DNA from: Streptomyces sp. NBC_00510
GTDB taxonomy: Bacteria > Actinomycetota > Actinomycetes > Streptomycetales > Streptomycetaceae
Direction: 5' to 3'
Assembly (NCBI GenBank): GCA_036013505.1
Contig: CP107851.1
Span: 62,001 to 126,000 of the forward strand
Length of the DNA stretch: 64,000 bases
The notes beneath the pieces were generated by a model. That model saw only the letters and a list, made by a program, of their open reading frames with translations. It was not told the DNA's origin and did no database searches. Numbering within the stretch: the stretch's first letter is position 1; each line of letters starts with the position of its first letter. Positions 56,085 through 64,000 of the stretch are shown in pieces. Position numbers and translations under genes: made by a program.

Positions 56085-57419
56085 ATGGCGAACGGCCCCA
56101 TGGACAGGCGTGCCTTCGGCGAACAGCCCCATCGGCCCAACGGCCCCGGTATAGGTCAAGGCGCTGAGTACACCGGCCGCTACGTGGTCCTGCTCGACCC
56201 GAGCAACCAGGAAAACGGACTGAACGCACTGCGATCGGCCGCCGACATCGCGCCTGTCGAACGCGTTCGAGGAACGGAGACCGGGAATGTCTCCGAACTC
56301 CTCGAGCGCCCCGACGTCTCGGTACTCTTCGAGGAACTCGGCGCCGCCGTCGTCGAGGTACGGCCCGAGCAGCGCCACGCACTGGTGACCACGGCCGAGG
56401 CGGAGCCCTCGATCATCGCGGCGGAGCCGGAACGCATGGTCTACGCCTTGCCGATCACCGCCCCGCAGCAGGCACCGACCGAATTCTTCCCCGCCTACCG
56501 CAGCGACGAAGACGTGGTCGCCCGCCACACCAGGGCCGAAGTCGCCGCCGTCCAGGGCCCGGCCTGGGACGAGCAGCAGTGGACCTGGGGCCTGCAGGCA
56601 ATCCGGGCCAACCTGTCCAGCCTGACCGGACGCGATGTGAAGATCGCTGTCCTGGACACTGGCGTGGACACCGACCACCCGGACCTGGCCGGACGCATCG
56701 AGGCGACAGCCTCGTTCGTGCCCGGCGAAATCGTCGAGGACGGCCACGGCCACGGAACACACTGCATCGGCACCGCCGCCGGCCCGGCCAACCCCCAGCA
56801 AGGACCCCGCTACGGCGTGGCCTGCGAAGCCCGGATCCTCGCAGCGAAGGTCCTCAGCAACGCAGGCAGCGGCACCGACGGCCAGATCCTGGCCGGCATG
56901 GCCTGGGCCGTCGCCCACGGCGCGCGAGTGATCTCCATGTCGCTCGGCGCACGAGTCCAACCCGGTGAGCTCTTCCCGCAGACATACGAGAAACTGGCCC
57001 AGCGCGCACTCGAACGCGGGACGGTCATCGTCGCAGCCGCAGGCAACGACAGCCGTCGGCCCCCGACCATCGAGCCTGTCAGCCGGCCCGCCAACTGCCC
57101 CTCCATCCTCGCGGTGGCCGCCCTCGACAAGGGCCTCACACCGGCGTTCTTCTCCAACGGTGCCATCAACGGCCAGGGGGGCGAGATCAACATCGCCGCG
57201 CCCGGCTGGCAGGTGCGCTCGGCTGCTCCCGGAGGCGAGTACCAGTCCATGGGCGGCACCAGCATGGCCACGCCGCACGTCGCGGGTGTCCTCGCACTCC
57301 TCGCCCAGGCGAACCCCAACGCTTCCGCGGCCGACCTCGTGGCCAGCCTCAAATCCGGCGCCTTCCCGCTGACGCAACCCGTCAGGGACATCGGCGCGGG
57401 CCTCCTCCAGGCCCCGTGA
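56085..57419 (+). CDS. Subtilisin-family (S8) peptidase, no signal peptide
   Basis: A 444-aa serine peptidase with the full triad: Asp191 (AVLDTGVDTDHPDL), His223 (GHGHGTHCIGT) and Ser393 (GGTSMATPHVAG). The first ~150 residues are an unusual N-terminal region ending in an Ala/Glu-rich part and are not a secretory signal plus I9 propeptide. GGGAAGA lies before ATG 56085. The stop overlaps the start of a small I9-like gene, which may supply the chaperone/inhibitor function in trans. Confidence 0.9.
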   Translation: MANGPMDRRAFGEQPHRPNGPGIGQGAEYTGRYVVLLDPSNQENGLNALRSAADIAPVERVRGTETGNVSELLERPDVSVLFEELGAAVVEVRPEQRHALVTTAEAEPSIIAAEPERMVYALPITAPQQAPTEFFPAYRSDEDVVARHTRAEVAAVQGPAWDEQQWTWGLQAIRANLSSLTGRDVKIAVLDTGVDTDHPDLAGRIEATASFVPGEIVEDGHGHGTHCIGTAAGPANPQQGPRYGVACEARILAAKVLSNAGSGTDGQILAGMAWAVAHGARVISMSLGARVQPGELFPQTYEKLAQRALERGTVIVAAAGNDSRRPPTIEPVSRPANCPSILAVAALDKGLTPAFFSNGAINGQGGEINIAAPGWQVRSAAPGGEYQSMGGTSMATPHVAGVLALLAQANPNASAADLVASLKSGAFPLTQPVRDIGAGLLQAP

Positions 57420-57664
57420 ACAAGTCGTCCCAGTCCGCGCCGGTCGGGGTCATCCTCGCGGTCGACCCCGACCGGTTCGCAGACGTGGTCATAGCCTTGA
57501 GGCAGGCCGGACTGACCATCACCAGCCAACAACCAATCCTCGGCACCCTCTCCGGCACCATCACAGAGAACCGGATACCCGCCCTGCAAGCAATCGACGG
57601 CGTCGAATCCCTCGACCGGGAACGCACCACCGAACTACCACCCCCCCAATCCCCCATCCAGTGA
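57416..57664 (+). CDS. Stand-alone I9-like inhibitor or propeptide of the subtilisin
   Basis: An 82-aa protein starting at GTG 57416 in a GTGA overlap with the subtilisin gene. Its beta-alpha-beta-beta-alpha-beta pattern is VGVILAVDPDRFADVVIALR, then ILGTLSGTITENRIPALQAI and GVESLDRERTTELP. This resembles the peptidase inhibitor I9 fold, including the closing VxSVExD-like strand (here VESLDRE). Subtilisins usually carry this domain as a cleavable prodomain. Here it is separate, so it may fold or silence the enzyme in trans. Confidence 0.6.
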   Translation: MNKSSQSAPVGVILAVDPDRFADVVIALRQAGLTITSQQPILGTLSGTITENRIPALQAIDGVESLDRERTTELPPPQSPIQ

Positions 57665-57681
57665 GCCCAAGGAAAGCCGTA

Positions 57682-57940
57682 ATCGTTCCGGGGTCACCGG
57701 CCAGAAGCCGTGGGCGCACTCCCGGCACGGTCAGAAGGTGGCTGCGGATCTGGGAGCCGGTGAGGCGCTGGTGCAAGTGCTCGTCGAGATAACCGCTCAG
57801 CTGCCTGACGATCACTTCCGGGTCCCCGACGAACAGCAGCTCGTACTCGGAGACCACCAGGCGGCGCAAGGCTTCCGGTGAGTAGTGCTCCACGTACACG
57901 GCCTGCAGATACCGCCAGCCGACCTCCCGGTCGACCGGCG
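57682..57940 (-). pseudogene. Fragment of an unknown protein
   Basis: The minus-strand reading is clearly protein-like over about 80 codons (GWRYLQAVYVEHYSPEALRR, ELLFVGDPEVIVRQLSGYLD, HQRLTGSQIRSHLL). It has no start with a ribosome-binding site and runs into the end of the I9-like gene on the other strand. No family recognised. Confidence 0.4.
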
Positions 57941-57989
57941 GGGGAGGCCGGCATCTGGCGCCCACTCTCGGAGCGATCCGTCGCTGCGC

Positions 57990-58641
57990 TCGCTCAGGCC
58001 TTGACCGCCTCGGTCTTGCCCAGTGCTCTGCTCAACCTCATGCACAGGGCGGTCACCGACAGCATCGGCTTCCGCCGGTACGGACACAACAGGTCTCGAA
58101 CGGCACGGTTGGTGTGGCAGGCCGTAAGCAGTACCCCCGTGGAGCACCCCGTCGAGGCCGTTGTGACGGTCAAGCTCCCCGAGGTCTACGGCTCCACCCC
58201 CACAGCTCCGATTGCGAACGTCACCATCGACGTCATCTCCCGGGTCCGGCGCTACGCCGAAACCCTTGAGCGCGTGCCGGAGGACTACCGGTACCCAGTA
58301 CCAGACCTGGCGGCGTTGTTCGACGGTATCCTGGAGACCGCCGTCAGCCGTGATGTCGTCACGGAACTCGCCCGTATCACTGACATCGACACCGCCCTGG
58401 TAGCGCAGCCCCGTGAACTCCACCTTGCCGCGGACCGGCAGGTGGCCCACCTGCTACACGAGGAAGGGCTGCGACAGGTCCCGAATGTCGGCGCGCCAAC
58501 CCCGCCCTGGACCTGCGCCTCGCCGCCGAGCGCCAGGAACAGGTGGACGACTGGCTGCGCCAGCTCGGTCTGGACGCCGGCTTGAACGGCATGGAAGCGC
58601 TGTTGGAGCGCTACCGAGCCACGCCCACACCGGCGGCATAG
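57990..58641 (+). pseudogene. Frameshifted unknown gene
   Basis: From about 57990 to 58490 one frame is protein-like (LLNLMHRAVTDSIGFRRYGH, VEAVVTVKLPEVYGSTP, VPEDYRYPVPDLAALFDGIL, HEEGLRQVPNVG). Reading then continues sensibly only in another frame (LDLRLAAERQEQVDDWLRQL, GMEALLERYRATPTPAA) to a stop at 58639-58641. One frameshift near 58490 would restore a protein of about 215 residues. No start is certain; the left part abuts an antisense fragment. No family recognised. Confidence 0.45.
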
Positions 58642-58915
58642 CTCCCTTCGGAAGAGCTATAGCCCCGCGATGCGTCTGCGGGCCCAAGTACGGCGGCTAC
58701 TCAGGTCGACACGCCACTTCTCACCAGATCGCCGGTGGCTGTCACCGGGCTCTGATGCTGAACCGGCCGCCGGCCCGCAGACGGCGTCCCAGCTGGTGAT
58801 CTGTGTGAGGCAGAGTGCGGGCAGGGCGGCACACGGTATTTACTGCGGCGGCGGGGAGAACCGATACAAGTGGCCCCTGTCCGCCAACTTCCTGCCTGCT
58901 GACGATCAGCCTGAA

Positions 58916-59281
58916 ATGATGAAGGTCATGGACGCAGTGATTGCCATCAAGGGTGCCGACGAGGTCGGGGAGTTGGCCGCGCTTGCCGGTTGGCTCCGCG
59001 CGGAGCGCGAGTTGCAGGGCGCAGTCCAGCTCGTGCGCAAGGACATTGCAGAAGGGGAGCTGGGCAGCGGGCTTGATGTGGTCAGCGTCGCTGTGGGTTC
59101 CGGCGGTGTCGGCGTGGCGTTGGCCCAATCACTGGTCGCGTGGCTCCGCACCCGGCGTTCAGACGTCAAGGTGACCGTCACCGCCAATGGCCGCACGGTC
59201 GAGGTCGATGCCCGGCGCGTCAGCGATCCCACGGCTCTGATCACCCGAGTGCTGGACAGCAACGATGACGCCGGGAACTGA
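58916..59281 (+). CDS. EACC1-type effector-associated protein (second copy)
   Basis: A 121-aa homologue of the EACC1 protein at 6313: LAALAGWLRAERELQGAVQL (about 22-41), a hydrophobic Gly/Ala helix and SLVAWLRTRRSDVKVTVTAN. ATG 58916 and ATG 58919 are both possible; ATG 58928 has GAAGG too close to serve. It overlaps the following caspase by 17 bases, the same arrangement as the first pair, which supports an obligate adaptor-effector relation. Confidence 0.75.
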   Translation: MMKVMDAVIAIKGADEVGELAALAGWLRAERELQGAVQLVRKDIAEGELGSGLDVVSVAVGSGGVGVALAQSLVAWLRTRRSDVKVTVTANGRTVEVDARRVSDPTALITRVLDSNDDAGN

Positions 59282-60767
59282 TCGAATCGAGCGGCCCGGC
59301 TCCCGTGCCGTGCTCATCGGTGTCTCCACCTACCAGGATCCGGCTTTCCCGTTCGTGCCTGCCGCCGAGAAGAGCCTGCGGGGCGTGCACCAGATGCTCG
59401 TCGACCAGGAGTTGGGCGGCTGGTCCGTCGACCAAGTCTTTCCCATCCTAAATCCGGACGATTGCCGTCGTGTGATGCGCGATCTGCGCCACCATGCTCT
59501 GAACACCACCGGTGTGCTGCTGGTGTACTTCGTGGGACACGGCACCCTCACCACGAAAGGGGATCTCGTACTCGCCGTGAGCGACACCGTCGCCGACGAA
59601 CCGGACATCACCGGACTGGAGTACGAGAAGATCCGAAGCGTTCTACACGAAAGCCCCGCCCGGGTCAAAGCCGTTGTGCTCGACTGCTGCTACTCCGGTC
59701 GCATTATCAAGGTCCTCGGTGGGGATCAACAGCACTTGGCCAATATCACTGATGTGCAAGGCACTTACACCCTTACAGCGGCCGACCTCGCCGCAGACGC
59801 AGGGCAAGACGACACCTGTACGCCCTTCACCGGGGAACTACTCGATCTGATTGGCGCGGGGGTCGCGGGCGGTCCGCCTGTGCTCACCTTCGCGGATGTG
59901 TATCCCCGCCTGAGGCAGAGGCTGCTCGCCCATGGCCTCCCGCGCCCCAACCAGCGCGGCACGGATACCGCCGACAAATGTCCCGTGGCCAAGAACGCGT
60001 CCGGCAAGACCGTGAATGCCAGGCAGGTAGTACCCTCGGCCCGCCTTAGAGCATCTGATCCGCCCGTGCCCATGGAATCCCCGGCACCGCCGCTCACACG
60101 CTCGATGAGCGGCATACAGCACTCACCCGGGCCGGACGGTCCGTTCAGCATCTCGTGGACGGGAAAGGAGCCGCTGTCCGCCTATGCCGATACTCGGCCG
60201 CTGCGTGTCCGGGTCAATGCGTTAGCGATCACGTTGGCTGTGGCGCTGGTGGGTGTCTTCCTCTTGCTGGCGCTGGTGGGGCCAGACGAGATATTTACGT
60301 CCGAGCCCGGACATCCCGGCGGATGGATGGTCATGTTCATGATATTCGGCGGCATCGGAGTGTTTGCACTCGGAATGCTCCTCCTTGTCGTCGTGATGAT
60401 GTGCCCCCTTGGCAAGTCCTCTTGGTCCCTGGAGATTGGGCGGCCGGGCATCAGGACTACCGGCGGCTTCGGCAAACATGAGTACCGATGGAGCCATGTG
60501 CAGACGTTCATCGTCGAGGAAGTCCTCGGCAGCGGGGGGGTGCACGGATGCAGCACCGGACTCCACGTGAAATTCATGGGGGGCGCTGAGCGCTCGACTC
60601 ATCCCCGTCCGGCAGGGTGGCCGTACCTAATACGTCCCCTTGCCCGTGCCGGAATGGTCCCTATCTGCGCTTTCGGGCCGATGACGGACCAGCAGCGGGC
60701 CGCACTGAACGAAGCCCTCGCCCGGTACGGTCAGGGTAAGAACGACGCCGACGCCTGGGGTGAATAG
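59265..60767 (+). CDS. Caspase-like peptidase with two membrane helices
   Basis: A 500-aa protein. The caspase domain (about 13-245) has His92 in YFVGHGTL and Cys142 in [10 protein letters not shown] linker leads to two helices (about 316-338 and 352-378) and a C-terminal domain of about 110 residues with PH-like strands (SSWSLEIGRPGIRTTGGFG, RWSHVQTFIVEEV). The peptidase would be held at the inner face of the membrane. Codon 320 (60222-60224), inside the first helix, is TTA, so its synthesis may depend on bldA. Unlike the first caspase there is no Hsp70 part. Confidence 0.85.
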   Translation: MTPGTDRIERPGSRAVLIGVSTYQDPAFPFVPAAEKSLRGVHQMLVDQELGGWSVDQVFPILNPDDCRRVMRDLRHHALNTTGVLLVYFVGHGTLTTKGDLVLAVSDTVADEPDITGLEYEKIRSVLHESPARVKAVVLDCCYSGRIIKVLGGDQQHLANITDVQGTYTLTAADLAADAGQDDTCTPFTGELLDLIGAGVAGGPPVLTFADVYPRLRQRLLAHGLPRPNQRGTDTADKCPVAKNASGKTVNARQVVPSARLRASDPPVPMESPAPPLTRSMSGIQHSPGPDGPFSISWTGKEPLSAYADTRPLRVRVNALAITLAVALVGVFLLLALVGPDEIFTSEPGHPGGWMVMFMIFGGIGVFALGMLLLVVVMMCPLGKSSWSLEIGRPGIRTTGGFGKHEYRWSHVQTFIVEEVLGSGGVHGCSTGLHVKFMGGAERSTHPRPAGWPYLIRPLARAGMVPICAFGPMTDQQRAALNEALARYGQGKNDADAWGE

Positions 60768-61237
60768 GGGGCCGAGTGGCCGTTCCGTGCAGGGCTCAAC
60801 GGGTCGGCTGTACCTCTCACGCTCATACGCTGCCGGCGGTCAGGCGGCTTATTCGAAGCCGACGGTGGTGAAGTCCTGATCGTGGAGCGGGGTGAAGTCG
60901 ACGTCGGGCTTCGGGTCGTAGGCGTCGGGCTGGATGCTCCACGCCCTGGGCGCCTACACCGTCACCCTCCTAAACCGTGGCGACACGCCCTCCGCCGCTT
61001 CGAAGAACGTGCGGCTGTCCGCGAGAGGCTGCGTTTGGCTCATCAACTACGGAGGCGCTGGCTGCGACTCGCCGACCAGTCCCGGAAGGACGAATGCGTC
61101 ACTGTCATCGACGTGCCACCGTCAGCTAGAGGAGGTCTGGTGCCTCTGTGGCAGGGCGTTTGCGTGTGGCTTGAGTGCACTGTCCAGCAGTCCAGCGTGC
61201 CGGGTTGGTGCGTTGGGCTGCACTCGCATGACGTGCA
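60768..61237. other. Degraded stretch before the IS element
   Basis: It contains a 35-codon minus-strand fragment at 60849-60954 and a plus-strand protein-like reading at about 60960-61120 (LRRFEERAAVRERLRLAHQL, then RKDECVTVIDVPPSA). Neither has a credible start. No intact gene recognised. Confidence 0.4.
60849..60954 (-). pseudogene. C-terminal fragment of an unknown protein
   Basis: The minus strand reads WSIQPDAYDPKPDVDFTPLH, then DQDFTTVGFE and a TAA stop. This is a typical acidic protein end, but the frame is closed about 35 codons upstream by a TAG. It is probably the tail of a deleted gene. Confidence 0.3.
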
Positions 61238-61339
61238 CTATGTGGTCGCGCACGGCAGCGTTGCGCAGGCTGCCGGACTGCTGCCACGCAGGATATCGAG
61301 CAGGCCGGGACTGGACGTCTCCTGCAGAGCCTCAATCAT
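61238..61339 (-). CDS. Small ORF resembling a RiPP precursor tail (uncertain)
   Basis: The frame is coding-like for about 50 codons upstream of its stop at 61238. An acidic helix DPAEIVDIEELEMIEALQE is followed by a Ser/Thr/Cys-rich end SSPAACATLPCATT. The only start in the non-IS part is ATG 61339 (33 aa). Acidic leader plus S/T/C-rich tail is the look of lanthipeptide- or thiopeptide-type precursors, but no modification enzyme lies nearby and the 5' part is covered by the IS relic. It may be a remnant. Confidence 0.25.
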   Translation of the reverse strand: MIEALQETSSPGLLDILRGSSPAACATLPCATT

Positions 61340-62926
61340 TTCCAGTTCTTCGATGTCGACGATTTCTGCTGGATCGGTATCCGGCTTCTCGAACGGTCCT
61401 CTCGCCCGTGCGCGTTCCGTGCATCTGTCGTGCGATCCGCTTGGTTTTCGTGTTGATGCCCTCGGTGGGGCCGTTGCTGTACGGAAGCGTGAGCGCGGCG
61501 ATCGCCGCGTCCCGGTCTCGCACCAGACCCCGGGCGAAGGAGTGCAGATGGGGCAGATCGGTTGCGCGGACCTGGACGATCCAGCGCGAGAGCCCGTCCG
61601 CGTTTCCTTCACGAGGTGTCAGGAGCTGGGCGAATTCCGCGATGTGGGCGACCAGTTGGGTCATCTCGGGGCAGGCTGCGGTGAGCCGTGTCAGGAGGTC
61701 CTGATGGTCGGTCTTGAGGTTGTCGGGCCTGGTGAGGAGCATCCGTGCGAGCCGACGCGGGGAGATGTGGCTGCGATCGGCGTCCGCCCGGCCTTGGTTG
61801 ATGTACTTGTAAAGCAGGTTGAGGCAGCCCTCGTAGCCGAGGGCCTTGATCTCTTCGAAGAGGTGCTTGACGGGGACGGCGGGGTCCTCGGCTCGGCGTT
61901 TTCGCAGGTGCTCGCGGTAGGGTTCGACGAGGCCGGCGCGGTATTTAGGGACGCGGAGCATCCGCTCGGGCCGGTCGGCTCGTGCGTAGCGTTTGATGGT
62001 GTTCAGGGCCAGCTGTAGACGGCGGGCGCATTCGAGCAGGCCCACTCCCTGGTCGAGCAGGTCATGAATCTGGTGCCAGCGTTCCAGGGTGGTTCGGGCC
62101 CGTGGCCCGTCATAGATGGGTGCGTCCAGTACGGTGGCCCAGCAGCTGCTGTGCGCCTTCACCTCGCTGGGGGCGGCCTCGCAACAGGTTGTGCCACAGA
62201 TGCCACCTGTCGGCGACCTGCACCGCGTCGGGCAGGGCGCGGCGGATGGCCTCGGCATACGTCGCGGAGCCGTCGCGACACACGACTTCGACGTCCGGGT
62301 GCTCGCGCAGCCACGCTTCCAGCGTGCTGGCCGTGCGGTCAGGCAGAACGTCGATCCGCTCATGCGTCTCGGCGTCGATCACCACGGTGGCATTGCGATG
62401 ACGCCGGCGCAGGGCGAAATCCTCGACGCCGATCACACGAGGCGTCCGCCCGGTGGGCAACGGGATACGCAGCAGGGTGCGCAGGGCGGTGTGACGGGAC
62501 AGGCCCACCGCGAGTATCGCCAGCAAACGTGATCCCGCTCGGCCCGCTGACTCTTTGACCACGGCCTTGACCTGCCTGGTCAGACGGGCCGTGCGTCGCT
62601 GGTCGCTCCAGCACCCCGGGCACCTGTTCACGAAAGGTGTGGCGGCAGCCTCGCGTGGGGCACACCAGACGCCGAACCCGCACACGGACCACCACCCGTC
62701 GCCCGTCGACCGGAACGTCGGCGACCGTCCGCCAGTAATAGCCGTGCACCCGACCCGACGAGGCCCCGCACACCTGGCAGACCGCGGTGTCCAACGGCGT
62801 CCGGGCCCGCACCACAATCCGCTCACCCTCGTCGGCCACATCCTCCATGACCAGCGGAGGCAGACCCGAAAACACCATCTGCACAAGCTCGTTGACATCC
62901 ATCACATGAAAATCAACGACCCTCAC
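61332..62926 (-). pseudogene. ISL3-family transposase broken by frameshifts
   Basis: Three frames are needed to read one transposase. From 62926: the zinc-finger region (CQVCGASSGRVHGYYW, CPTRGCRHTFREQVPG). From about 62610: the DDE core (RVIGVEDFALRRRHRNATVV, VVCRDGSATYAEAIRRALPD, VADRWHLWHNL). From about 62170: the C-terminal part (IKRYARADRPERM, SNGPTEGINTKTKRIARQMH). Near 61400 a short duplication of GCACGG disturbs the last residues. It is inactive as it stands unless programmed frameshifts are used, which is not usual for ISL3. Confidence 0.8.
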
Positions 62927-62970
62927 AACTCTCCGTCACCACCGAATGTGAGACAGAGCCGTTCTTTGTA
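61332..62970 (-). mobile_element. ISL3-family element, 3' end lost
   Basis: The right end carries the repeat GGCTCTGTCTCACATTCGG on the minus strand (62960-62942), 34 bp upstream of the transposase start. The element closely resembles the relic at 51251 and shares ends with the MITE-like unit at 25781. No matching left terminal repeat was found beyond the transposase, so the left end is deleted or rearranged. Confidence 0.75.
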
Positions 62971-62990
62971 CAGTCCCCCGGCAACGGCGG

Positions 62991-64000
62991 TCAGACGAGA
63001 GGCAGGCCAGTGATCGCGCCGATCATCTCGGCGGCGCGGGTACTCGCGTCACTGGGGCGCAGCCGTCCGGCGAGGACAGCCTCGAGCATCGCGTGGAGCT
63101 GTGCGGAGACGCGAGCGTAAGGGGGTGTGGACGGACGCACAACGGCGTGCTCGAGTATGGCCCCCGTTACTTTGAGGAACTGCGACTCACCGGCGGCTTG
63201 GTCGAGCGCGGTACGTCGTGGGGCGATCTGCCAAGTCGACTGGGACATTCGCTCCATGGCTTCGACAGACGTGACGGCGCGGAGCACCCGCCTGGCCAAC
63301 TGCGGAGATGATGCCTGCCTGAAGATTCCATAGACCATACCTCCGGCGAGGGCGGCCGAGTTGCCGCGTGGCCCGGCGGGCATGGCGATGAACCCGAAGT
63401 GGTCGAGTACCTCTTCCGTGGTCAGCCCGGACGCCGAACCGAGGGCCGGGGCGTCGTAGCTGCCTCCGAAGGCCAGACAGGCCTTGCCGTGCGCGAGCTG
63501 CTGAATCGGGTGATGACGCTCATAGGTGACCACCTCGGCGGGGATGATGCCCTCGTCCAGAAGCTGCCGTAGGAACGTCAGGCATTCGGTGGTCGCCGCC
63601 GTGTCCAAGGTGACGACGTCGTGGCCGAGGACGGTGGCCCCGTTCGAGGCGAGCAGGGACAGCAGGCAGTACGTCGCTGTCTCCCCCGCGCGGGAGCCGC
63701 CCGGCAGCGTCAACGGGACGGCATGGCCGCGCTCGGCCAGTGCCCGGCCGAGCGCGGCAAGCTCATCCCAGGTCTGCGGTGGTTCGTGTCCGACGGCAAC
63801 AAGATCGTCCCGCCGGTACCACAGCCCGGCGACGTCGGCCTCGGCCTGCACCGCGACGAGCTGGCCATCGAACCGGTTCGCCGACCGGAACGGCTCGACG
63901 AAGTCCTGGTCGTACTCGTTGCGGACCCACTCCGCATCGAGCTCCTCCAAAGTGGTCAGGAAGCCGGAGGATGCGAACTCGTGCACCCACACCGAGTCCA
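62991..64000 (-). CDS. Sugar-type ABC extracellular solute-binding protein (partial)
   Basis: The C-terminal 336 or so residues of a family 1 solute-binding protein; the N-terminus with its signal lies beyond the right edge. Typical blocks are LDAEWVRNEYDQDFVEPFRS, GQLVAVQAEADVAGLWYRRD, PPQTWDELAALGRALAERG and GMVYGIFRQASSPQLARRVL. It would bind an oligosaccharide or related solute for an ABC importer encoded outside the window. The ISL3 relic ends 20-30 bp downstream of its stop. Confidence 0.85.
   Translation of the reverse strand, partial: DSVWVHEFASSGFLTTLEELDAEWVRNEYDQDFVEPFRSANRFDGQLVAVQAEADVAGLWYRRDDLVAVGHEPPQTWDELAALGRALAERGHAVPLTLPGGSRAGETATYCLLSLLASNGATVLGHDVVTLDTAATTECLTFLRQLLDEGIIPAEVVTYERHHPIQQLAHGKACLAFGGSYDAPALGSASGLTTEEVLDHFGFIAMPAGPRGNSAALAGGMVYGIFRQASSPQLARRVLRAVTSVEAMERMSQSTWQIAPRRTALDQAAGESQFLKVTGAILEHAVVRPSTPPYARVSAQLHAMLEAVLAGRLRPSDASTRAAEMIGAITGLPLV

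Noticed and set aside
55267..56382. A long minus-strand open frame over the subtilisin 5' region
   Set aside because: Composition is Arg/Gly/Pro-rich shadow sequence, and it overlaps the real subtilisin start.
61332..62926. Programmed frameshifting of the ISL3 transposase
   Set aside because: Two changes of frame are needed and no slippery sequence was seen; ISL3 transposases are normally a single ORF, so decay is more likely.

Overview
The window is high-GC actinomycete DNA, most likely Streptomyces. GTG starts are common, genes overlap as ATGA or GTGA pairs, the third codon position is very G/C rich, and a few genes carry the rare TTA (bldA) codon. It reads as an accessory region of a chromosome arm or large linear plasmid. 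No rRNA, tRNA, CRISPR array, integrase or classical relaxase was seen.

Layout. 1-3386 (minus): an ABC importer operon of the SsuA/THI5 type with an extra RarA-C-terminal-like gene; its permease runs off the left edge. 3387-6312: relics, two unknown proteins and non-coding sequence. 6313-9148: a small EACC1 adaptor gene overlapping a caspase-Hsp70 fusion. 9168-10000: a Phd/YefM antitoxin with a perfect 29-bp operator, whose PIN toxin is cut off and fused to an IS3 relic. 11011-25614: a tightly overlapping conjugation operon (TcpC-, VirB3/PrgI-, VirB4-, VirB6- and VirB1-like proteins, a coupling-type ATPase, a replication-relaxation protein and a winged-helix protein), preceded by repeated CTCACCG boxes. 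25781-28078: a MITE-like element and a polyglycine-hydrolase-like serine hydrolase. 28699-41995: a DUF2637 (SpdB-like) protein, two exported proteins, a full Tad/Flp-type pilus operon, and a LysM-BTAD protein ending it.

42197-44895 is a compact lasso-peptide-type RiPP locus. It has a previously uncalled 38-codon precursor, a B (transglutaminase-like) protein and a C (asparagine-synthetase-like cyclase). The precursor has a single acidic residue placed exactly eight residues from a glycine (core GFSGSHYDGHGYQG, Gly1-Asp8) and an unusually basic leader. No dedicated transporter is adjacent.

44879-57664 holds membrane proteins and then an island of hydrolases without signal peptides: an M4-like metallopeptidase, an M23 peptidase with a peptidoglycan-binding domain, a metacaspase, a divergent NUC1-type nuclease and a subtilisin overlapping a small I9-inhibitor-like gene. 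It is interrupted by IS3 and ISL3 relics. 58916-60767 is a second EACC1-caspase pair, here with two membrane helices. The right end is a broken ISL3-family element and a truncated sugar-type ABC binding protein.

How the parts may work together: the T4SS and Tad operons suggest a conjugative or formerly conjugative element. The caspase/EACC1 pairs and the intracellular hydrolases look like biological-conflict (immunity or cell-suicide) cargo. The lasso locus would supply a secreted or cytosolic peptide. These functional links are inferred from gene content and were not tested by any search.
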